Below are positions 1-5,085 of a DNA stretch of 5,776 bases, one piece after another. Positions within the stretch are counted from its first letter, which is position 1. Each line of letters begins with the position of its first letter. The stretch is from JBBKWG01 sp037968835 (GTDB lineage Bacteria; Pseudomonadota; Alphaproteobacteria; Rhodobacterales; Rhodobacteraceae): contig JBBKWG010000125.1 of NCBI GenBank assembly GCA_037968835.1, positions 1 to 5,776 of the forward strand, in the 5' to 3' direction. A program made the translations under genes and the position numbers. The notes under the pieces are model-generated. The model was not told the origin of the DNA. It saw only the letters and a list, made by a program, of their open reading frames with translations, and ran no database searches.

Positions 1-3
1 CCT

Positions 4-858
4 CTACCGGTCCACGGCCCTCAGAAACTCGATCACCCGTCTCGGCGCGCTTTCCTCGGTCTGCGCCTCGGGCATCACATCCCAATACTCGGCCCCCGGA
101 ATGCACTCCTGCAAATACCGCGCCGCCGAGGTCGCGTGAAACCCGTCCGCCCCCGGCACGATCAGCGTCGGGATCGACAGGCGCATGAGGTCCTCGGGTT
201 CCGCGCCGGGTGCGGTATCGCGGTCAAACAGTCCCGCCATCATTCCGCGCACGGTCAGCAGATATCCGGGCAGATCAAGCGCGGCGTAAGTGGCTGCAAA
301 GGCGTCGGAATTTCGGATCGGCTGGCCCCACGGCCCACCCCGCGGATCGGCGCTGAAATTCTTGTCGTGCGAGTGCACAAGCTCGACCACCGCTTGAAGT
401 CCGTTCTCCTCGGCGAACGCCAGATGCCGGGCGAACCGCTGATGCGAGCCGATCCGGTAAGCCGCGCCGCCGACTGGCCAGTAAAGCACCATCGACAGCA
501 CGCGCTCGGGATGCGCCACGCCGAACGTCGTGACTGGCGAACAACCCATGCAGCCGCCCATCAGATGCGCCTGCGCGTGTCCAAGGTGGTCGAGCAGCCC
601 GGCACCCTGCCGCACGTAATGGTCCCAGGTGATCCGCTCGACCCGCCCGCCGGATTTACCGTTCTCGCGGCGATCGAACAGGATGCAGGTGAAATGCTCG
701 GGTAGATGATCGAGCAGCCGGATGCGCTTGTAGACCCCGAGATCTGACCATTTCGAGATCTGCGCATCAAAGCCGCCCGGCGCATACATCAGCAACGGCG
801 GACCGTCGCCGCGCACCTCGTAATGCGTCTTGATCCCGTCGATTTCCACGACCGGCAT
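4..858 (-). CDS. alpha/beta-fold hydrolase with Cys nucleophile
   Basis: A complete 284-residue protein ending in TAG, of usual length for a single-domain alpha/beta hydrolase. Strand order fits the fold: an oxyanion-type segment LLMYAPGGFD near residues 22-31, FDRRENGKS at 61-69, and a nucleophile elbow GGCMG at 101-105. The elbow places Cys103 where most members have Ser, as in dienelactone hydrolases. The acid-site region reads PGADGFHATSAARYL (235-249), with Asp238 and His241. No His follows residue 241, so the usual C-terminal catalytic His is absent and His241 may stand in for it. No signal peptide is seen, so it is probably cytosolic. The start is backed by GGAGGT six bases upstream. 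It is the last gene visible in the minus-strand cluster, 47 bases after the small conserved gene. In an oxygenase-type catabolic operon it could hydrolyse a ring-cleavage product, lactone or ester. The fold is fairly certain; the substrate is unknown. Confidence 0.87.
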   Translation of the reverse strand: MPVVEIDGIKTHYEVRGDGPPLLMYAPGGFDAQISKWSDLGVYKRIRLLDHLPEHFTCILFDRRENGKSGGRVERITWDHYVRQGAGLLDHLGHAQAHLMGGCMGCSPVTTFGVAHPERVLSMVLYWPVGGAAYRIGSHQRFARHLAFAEENGLQAVVELVHSHDKNFSADPRGGPWGQPIRNSDAFAATYAALDLPGYLLTVRGMMAGLFDRDTAPGAEPEDLMRLSIPTLIVPGADGFHATSAARYLQECIPGAEYWDVMPEAQTEESAPRRVIEFLRAVDR

Positions 859-864
859 AGTCCT

Positions 865-870
865 ACCTCC
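865..870 (-). promoter_or_regulatory. ribosome binding site of the alpha/beta hydrolase
   Basis: The minus strand reads GGAGGT here, six bases before the ATG at 858. It is the best Shine-Dalgarno match in the window and fixes the hydrolase start. The 47-base gap around it (859-905) shows no convincing promoter or terminator, so the hydrolase is probably read from the upstream operon transcript. Confidence 0.75.
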
Positions 871-905
871 CCGAATGATCGGTCAATTTGAAATGTGAAT
901 TTGGC

Positions 906-1340
906 TCAGTCGGAAATCCTCAGGCCTCTGAGAATGTCCAACCTGTTCGCTGGCGCATCCGGAGCGAGAAAGTCGGGAATCGTTTTCTCGGTCCGCTTGG
1001 GACGTTTCAGGAATTCGACGGGCCATTCAGCAACTCTTTCCTCTTTGACATGAACATATTCGCCGTTCCGCGGCTCGTCGATGAACTCCATCTGCAAAAT
1101 CAGGGCCAGCGGTTGCTTTGCCCCCTCGCAATCTTTCGCAAAGCCCAACGCTTCTGTGTAAGTCGCGAATGCGTAGTAATAGTCATTGCCATCTTCCAGA
1201 TCCTCAGCGCCAAGCCGTGGCGAACACCAGACGCGATATTCCAGGACCTCGTCCCAAACGTATCCGCCCCCTGCTTTCGCGGCGGCCGAAAAGGTCCCGA
1301 CCTTCTCGGGATGGCTGGCTTCAGGATAAGTCGTGGGCAT
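906..1340 (-). CDS. small conserved protein of unknown function
   Basis: A 144-residue soluble protein with no membrane segment or signal peptide. The centre is rich in acidic and aromatic residues: EYRVWCSPRLGAEDLEDG (34-51), then DYYYAFATYTEALGFAKD (53-70), and later FIDEP (86-90) and YVHVKEERVAEWPVEFL (95-111). From memory, proteins with this pattern occur in many alphaproteobacteria and are sometimes auto-labelled as GCN5-type acetyltransferases. I see no acetyl-CoA binding signature (such as R/Q-x-x-G-x-G/A), so I do not accept that label. It starts six bases after the stop of the PanB-like gene, with only a weak purine-rich stretch (ATAAGAA) before its ATG, which fits translational coupling. 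Coding is supported by domain-like composition and tight spacing. The function is unknown, and a general cellular role is as likely as a pathway role. Confidence 0.75.
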   Translation of the reverse strand: MPTTYPEASHPEKVGTFSAAAKAGGGYVWDEVLEYRVWCSPRLGAEDLEDGNDYYYAFATYTEALGFAKDCEGAKQPLALILQMEFIDEPRNGEYVHVKEERVAEWPVEFLKRPKRTEKTIPDFLAPDAPANRLDILRGLRISD

Positions 1341-1346
1341 TTCTTA

Positions 1347-2168
1347 TCATGCACTTCGCCCCGGTTGTCCCTTGATCTGGCGACCCTTGCGCACGTCGTC
1401 GGCGCATTCCGCCAGTGCGTCGTGGATGACCCGCGCGACGTTGGCATAGCCCGACGGCTCGGAATCGAGCGCCGCGACGTTATAGCCGACCGCGGCCTGG
1501 GCCAGCCGCACCCGTCCGTCCAGCCAGGGCCCACCGCCGAAACCGCCGATCACCGGGATCGAAACAGCCGCGACCACTTTCGGCCCGATCACCGGACCGG
1601 AATTGGTGAAGTCCAGAAGCACCGCGCCCGCCGCCTCAAGCGCCTTCGCCTCGCCGATCAACCGCTCCTCCATGCCCGGTGCCGCCTCGCTCGCCCCGGC
1701 CTGGTTTTCATACGGAATGCCGGTCGCCAGCGCGGTCTGCGGCGTCAGCCCGAACTGCGCCCAGACCGGAATGCCGGCCCGCGCGAGTGCAGTTACCGCC
1801 TCGGGATAATCCGCCGCGCCGTCCAGCTTCAGAATGTCGATGCCCGCTTCCTTGACCAACCGGATGCCCGCGCGCACGGCGCTGTCGACACCCTCCTGCA
1901 ACGGCCCATACGGGAAGTCTGCCGATACCAGCGCGTTCTTAACTCCGCGCCGCACCGCCTTGGTAACAATCACCATTTCGTCCATGGTGATCTCGAACAT
2001 GGTGTCGTGACCCCAGAGGTTCTTGCCGACCGTATCGCCGACCGAGACGATATCGACCCCGACCCGGTCGGCAATCGCGGCCATGTGCGTGTCCCATGCC
2101 ACGACGCCGAAAATCTTCTCGCCGCGCCGCTTCTTGTCGTGCAGCGACGGGATCGTCACCTTGCTCAT
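1347..2168 (-). CDS. PanB-like (ketopantoate hydroxymethyltransferase family) TIM-barrel protein
   Basis: A 273-residue protein, close to the usual length of PanB, which transfers a hydroxymethyl group from methylene-tetrahydrofolate to 2-oxoisovalerate. It follows the family from end to end: AWDTHMAAIAD (24-34), VGDTVG (43-48), GHDT (53-56), ADFPYGP (83-89), KLDG (114-117), FGLTPQ (139-144), ALEAAGAVLL (176-185) and IPVIGG (204-209). Two metal-ligand aspartates align (Asp45, Asp84), as does Lys114. Key positions differ from E. coli PanB as I recall it: the Glu of KIEGG is Asp116, the His of GHLGLTPQ is Gln138, and the catalytic Glu of LLVLEC is Thr188. It is therefore probably not the housekeeping panB gene but a paralogue acting on another 2-oxo acid or doing lyase chemistry of the PEP mutase/isocitrate lyase superfamily. 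Its ATG overlaps the preceding stop (ATGA), with GAGGAG eight bases upstream at 2177-2182. Family placement is firm; activity is inference. Confidence 0.9.
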   Translation of the reverse strand: MSKVTIPSLHDKKRRGEKIFGVVAWDTHMAAIADRVGVDIVSVGDTVGKNLWGHDTMFEITMDEMVIVTKAVRRGVKNALVSADFPYGPLQEGVDSAVRAGIRLVKEAGIDILKLDGAADYPEAVTALARAGIPVWAQFGLTPQTALATGIPYENQAGASEAAPGMEERLIGEAKALEAAGAVLLDFTNSGPVIGPKVVAAVSIPVIGGFGGGPWLDGRVRLAQAAVGYNVAALDSEPSGYANVARVIHDALAECADDVRKGRQIKGQPGRSA

Positions 2169-3151
2169 ATGACGAACTCCTCATAGGTCTCGGGGGCGAA
2201 CATCTCGTCGACGTCAAGTTTGCGCGGGCTCAGGCCCTGCTCGAAGTGATAGCGCAGAAAGACATTTAATGTGGCGCGGTTCTTGGCCACGCCATAGGGC
2301 CAGAAGTCCTCGCCCATTAGCGCAAGCGTCTCTTCGACGTGGGCGTTGAACCAGGGCAGCATCCCCTTGAGCGCCGCCGTCTCCTTCAGACCCGCATAGC
2401 ACAGCGCCTGCGCCTCGCGGAACGCCTTGAACAGGTTCATCGCGATCCAGCGGTTCGCCTCGTAAACTTCGCGCCTTATGGCGATGACATGCATGATCGG
2501 AAAGATGCCGGTATCGCGCCAATAGGCCCGCTCGACCGCCTGATAGTCGGGAAACAGCCGCTTCACCCGCACCCCGTCATAACTCGAAGGCTTCCTTGCG
2601 GTATGGAACGCATCAATGCGCCCGTCGGCCAGCATCGCCGCCAGCGTGTCGTCGGGCCCGATCCGCTCAATGCGGAAGTTGTCCGGCAGGTCGAGCGCGA
2701 TCTTTTCGTCCCGGTTCGGCGTTTCCTCGCCGCCGGTGACATACGTTGGCCCGTCAACCGGCACGCCGTAGTGCTCCGACAGGATACCCCTGATCCAGAC
2801 CGGCGCGGTCATCTGGTATTCCGGACAACCAAAGCGCTTGCCGATCAAGTCCTTCGGCGTTTCGATCCCCGCATCCGCGTTGACGTAAATGCACGAATGC
2901 CGGAAGAACCGCGACGGAAACACCGGGATCGCCACGAACGGTCGGTCCGGCTTGAACAGCGACACGACGAAGGACGACATCGACATTTCGCAGGCGTCGA
3001 ATTCGCGAAACCGCGCCATGCGGAAGAAGGTCTCCTCGACGATCATGTTGAGAAACCGCACCTCGATCCCGTCGGGGCGAACCCGGCCATCGATCAGCGG
3101 TTGCACGCGGTCGTAATCCCAGCATCCGAGCGTTATCGGAAGGTCAGCCAT
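2165..3151 (-). CDS. 4,5-dihydroxyphthalate decarboxylase-like / NMT1-type protein
   Basis: A 328-residue protein that resembles 4,5-dihydroxyphthalate decarboxylase (Pht5 type), which has a periplasmic-binding-protein-like fold. Family landmarks are LGCWDYDRVQPLIDGRV near the N-terminus (8-24), RPDGIEV (25-31), FDACEMSMSSF (51-61), FRHSCIYVNADAGI (83-96), DLIGKRFGCPEYQMTA (101-116), and TLAAMLADGRIDA (169-181), followed by RDTGIFPIMHVIAIRR (212-227). Such proteins are often auto-labelled as ABC transporter substrate-binding proteins. This one starts MADLPITLGCW, with no signal peptide or lipobox, so it should stay in the cytoplasm; no transporter genes adjoin it. An enzyme role, decarboxylating a hydroxylated aromatic acid or similar compound, is therefore favoured. 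GAGGAG lies four bases before the ATG at 3156-3161. It follows the reductase by 24 bases and overlaps the PanB-like gene by four. Family likely; exact substrate unknown. Confidence 0.86.
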   Translation of the reverse strand: MADLPITLGCWDYDRVQPLIDGRVRPDGIEVRFLNMIVEETFFRMARFREFDACEMSMSSFVVSLFKPDRPFVAIPVFPSRFFRHSCIYVNADAGIETPKDLIGKRFGCPEYQMTAPVWIRGILSEHYGVPVDGPTYVTGGEETPNRDEKIALDLPDNFRIERIGPDDTLAAMLADGRIDAFHTARKPSSYDGVRVKRLFPDYQAVERAYWRDTGIFPIMHVIAIRREVYEANRWIAMNLFKAFREAQALCYAGLKETAALKGMLPWFNAHVEETLALMGEDFWPYGVAKNRATLNVFLRYHFEQGLSPRKLDVDEMFAPETYEEFVI

Positions 3152-3175
3152 GAAGCTCCTCGCGCGATAGCGGCA

Positions 3176-4183
3176 TCAATAGAACTCGTCGAAATGAAGC
3201 TGATCCTGCGGCACACCGGCCTCGTGCGCCATCTTCTGAACGGCGGCGGACATCACGGCGGGACCGGCAAAATAGATCTCGCAATCTTTCAGCGCCTCTC
3301 CCATGTCGGCGGCAACGACGTCGTGCAGAAAGCCCGAAGGGCCGGACCATCCGCCATTCGGTTCTGACAACCCCGCGACGAAACGGGCGTGACTTGCAGC
3401 CGCTCCAAGCACCGACGCATCGCATAGGTCCGCCGCCTCGCGCGCGCCATAAAAGACGTGCAGCTTTCGATCCTCCAGCATCCCCGCCTCGGCCGCGCCG
3501 CGTGCAATCGACACCATCGGCGACAGACCCGATCCGCCCGCAAGCAGGACGATATCGCGCGGGCTGTCCTCGCGCAGAAACGCGGTGCCGTATGGCCCGT
3601 CGAGCGTGATTTTCGTCCCCGGCGTGGCGTCAAACAGCCAACTCGTCGCGGCACCGCCCGGCGCGTGTTTGACCATGAAGCGCCAGTCGCCGTCACTGGC
3701 AAGGTTCGACATGGAATAAGCGCGCGGTCCTTCGACGCCGGGTATGTCGAGCAACGCATATTGCCCGGGGCGGAAGGCCGGGTCGCCGTCGATGCGAAAG
3801 GTGAATTCGGTGATGTCGCGCGTGATCTTAGTCTTGCCGATCAGTTCCGCCGCGCGCAGCGCCGGGCGAACCGGAGGCGCATACTTGTCCATGGTCCGGA
3901 ACTTGATCGTGCAGTCACCGCCGGGCACCGATTGGCACCCGAGCCAGCGATTGCGCTTCAATTCGCGCTCCGACCAGGCCGGGGCGTCCTTGCGCAGATG
4001 TGTGACCGACCCCTCCAGCAATTCGAACCGGCAATTGCCGCACGACCCGGTATTGCAGGAATACGGCATCGCGATCCCCGAGCGTAGCGCCGCGCGCAGG
4101 ATCGTGTCGCCCGCCGCGCATTCAAAGGCCGGGCCGTCCGGCGATTTGGTGATGGTGGCCATCCCGGCCTTGGCGTCAGACAT
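3176..4183 (-). CDS. NAD(P)H:ferredoxin-type oxygenase reductase (2Fe-2S, FAD, NAD domains)
   Basis: Encodes a 335-residue electron-transfer flavoprotein like the reductases of ring-hydroxylating dioxygenases and multicomponent monooxygenases (BenC type). It takes hydride from NAD(P)H onto FAD and passes electrons through a plant-type 2Fe-2S centre. An N-terminal ferredoxin domain has C-x4-C-x2-C in CNTGSCGNC plus a fourth Cys in WLGCQSV (Cys43, 48, 51, 83). The FAD-binding motif RAYSMSN is at 154-160, the nucleotide-binding loop LLAGGSGLSPM at 213-223, and YFAGP at 304-308 has Ala where many relatives have Cys. It ends in FDEFY, like many relatives. The chosen ATG overlaps the iclR-type stop by eight bases (ATGTCTGA), implying coupled translation; it has no clear ribosome site. 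An ATG at 4162 with AAGG five bases upstream is a good alternative (328 residues), and one at 4204 is less likely. No oxygenase partner lies in the window. Confidence 0.92.
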   Translation of the reverse strand: MSDAKAGMATITKSPDGPAFECAAGDTILRAALRSGIAMPYSCNTGSCGNCRFELLEGSVTHLRKDAPAWSERELKRNRWLGCQSVPGGDCTIKFRTMDKYAPPVRPALRAAELIGKTKITRDITEFTFRIDGDPAFRPGQYALLDIPGVEGPRAYSMSNLASDGDWRFMVKHAPGGAATSWLFDATPGTKITLDGPYGTAFLREDSPRDIVLLAGGSGLSPMVSIARGAAEAGMLEDRKLHVFYGAREAADLCDASVLGAAASHARFVAGLSEPNGGWSGPSGFLHDVVAADMGEALKDCEIYFAGPAVMSAAVQKMAHEAGVPQDQLHFDEFY

Positions 4184-5009
4184 AGATCGGCTGGCGGCAG
4201 ACATAGCCCATGCGCTGCGAGATCTCGTCTGCTGCCGCGATCACCAAGGGCGCGAGCTTTGTCACCTGGCTTTTTTTCATCCGAACCCGCGGTCCCGCCG
4301 CGCCGACCGATGCGACGATCCGGCCCTCGGCATTGTAGATCGGGGCGGCGACGCAGCGCGTGCCTTCGTCGCATTCCTCGTCCTCGAACGCGTAGCCCTG
4401 CCGCTTCACGCGACGGATACGCTGAAGGAAAGCTTCTTCTTCGACGATGCACTTCGGCGTGCGCCTGGGGCGCGGATATTTCACGAAAACCTCAAGTTGC
4501 GGCGAGCGTAGGGCCGCGATCAGGCACTGGCCCTCGGCGGTGCAGAACGCCGGGCGAAGTTGACCGGTCGACGAGCGAAGGCGCAGGGTCTGCGGGCTTT
4601 CGAAATCGTGCAGGAACACGACGCTCTGACGATCGAGAACCGCAAGCCGGACATTCTCCTGCGTCTTTTCGCGCAGCGCGTTGAGGATGGTTTTCGATTC
4701 GATGGTGACGTCCAGACGCGAGCGCACGAGTGAGCCCAGCGAAAACAGTCCGACGCCAAGGCTATAGCGGCCCGATTCCGGGCTCTGCTGCAAAAACCCC
4801 TCGTCCAGAAGCGCGCTCGCCAACCGGTGCACGGTGCTTTTCGCGACGTTCAGACGTTTCGCCAATTCGCTGATCCCAAGGTGCGGGTCTTCCTCTGTGA
4901 AGGTCTTCAGCAGGTGAATCGCCGTCGTCACCGATGAAAGCCGCGCGGCATTGCGCCGGGGATTGCGGTTGATTTCCTTTCGCGGCGATGGTGTCGCGTC
5001 GTCGGGCAT
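4176..5009 (-). CDS. IclR-family transcriptional regulator
   Basis: A 277-residue regulator, of normal IclR length. A basic N-terminal arm is followed by a winged helix-turn-helix at about 24-82 (SSVTTAIHLLKTF, then GISELAKRLNVAKSTVHRL). The effector-binding domain occupies roughly 95-270: RLAVLDRQSVVFLHDFES (121-138), CTAEGQCLIAAL (156-167), and the signature FEDEECDEGTRCVAAPI (208-224) followed by GRIVASVGAAGP. Such proteins bind small metabolites, often aromatic or short organic acids, and control adjacent catabolic genes. I chose the ATG at 5009 because AAAGGA lies six bases upstream and the promoter's -10 box leaves a leader of about 33 bases. An in-frame ATG at 5033 (285 residues) would leave only about nine bases. 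It is first in the cluster and cotranscribed with the reductase, so it probably controls its own operon. The inducer is unknown. Confidence 0.95.
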   Translation of the reverse strand: MPDDATPSPRKEINRNPRRNAARLSSVTTAIHLLKTFTEEDPHLGISELAKRLNVAKSTVHRLASALLDEGFLQQSPESGRYSLGVGLFSLGSLVRSRLDVTIESKTILNALREKTQENVRLAVLDRQSVVFLHDFESPQTLRLRSSTGQLRPAFCTAEGQCLIAALRSPQLEVFVKYPRPRRTPKCIVEEEAFLQRIRRVKRQGYAFEDEECDEGTRCVAAPIYNAEGRIVASVGAAGPRVRMKKSQVTKLAPLVIAAADEISQRMGYVCRQPIYV

Positions 5010-5015
5010 CGGTTT

Positions 5016-5021
5016 TCCTTT
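5016..5021 (-). promoter_or_regulatory. ribosome binding site deciding the IclR-type start
   Basis: The minus strand reads AAAGGA here, six bases before the ATG at 5009. This favours that start over the in-frame ATG at 5033, which is preceded only by a weaker AGGG. Confidence 0.65.
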
Positions 5022-5036
5022 CCGTTCCGCCATGAA

Positions 5037-5060
5037 GAACCCTGTTCCATTCTTGGGTTC
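5037..5060. repeat. inverted repeat around the -10 box, possible IclR operator
   Basis: On the plus strand GAACCC at 5037-5042 is repeated inverted as GGGTTC at 5055-5060, with 12 bases between. A second, overlapping inverted pair, AAGAA at 5035-5039 and TTCTT at 5050-5054, adds to the symmetry. The centre holds the -10 box of the predicted promoter. A dimeric regulator bound here would block RNA polymerase, so autoregulation by the adjacent IclR-type protein is a reasonable guess. Arms of six bases can occur by chance, and the site does not closely match a consensus I know. Confidence 0.4.
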
Positions 5061-5077
5061 CCCTCGCGGGCTGTCAA
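5049..5077 (-). promoter_or_regulatory. sigma70-like promoter for the IclR/reductase operon
   Basis: The minus strand carries TTGACA (5077-5072), a perfect -35 box, then exactly 17 bases, then AAGAAT (5054-5049), which matches four of six -10 consensus bases including the key second A and final T. Transcription would start near 5042, about 33 bases before the favoured start of the regulator. It lies in the gap after the EutA-like gene, the only place where the tightly packed cluster leaves room for a promoter. I saw no comparable box pair in the other gaps. Confidence 0.65.
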
Positions 5078-5085
5078 CCACTTGA

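Noticed and set aside
873..880. GATCATTC (minus strand) in the gap before the hydrolase, also found at 5084-5091 on the plus strand
   Set aside because: A shared eight-base word between two short gaps is not improbable, orientation differs, and neither copy is placed like an operator relative to a clear promoter at the hydrolase.
859..905. Separate promoter for the hydrolase (TTGACC in the gap)
   Set aside because: There is no acceptable -10 box at the right spacing, because that position is occupied by the ribosome binding site.
888..2186. Long plus-strand open frame of 432 codons
   Set aside because: It lies opposite the small conserved gene and the PanB-like gene, its protein is Arg/His/Pro-rich with no domain, and it arises from the GC-rich third positions of the real minus-strand genes.
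2339..3367. Plus-strand open frame of 342 codons
   Set aside because: It is antisense to the decarboxylase-like and reductase genes, with a low-complexity Arg-rich translation and no recognisable motifs.
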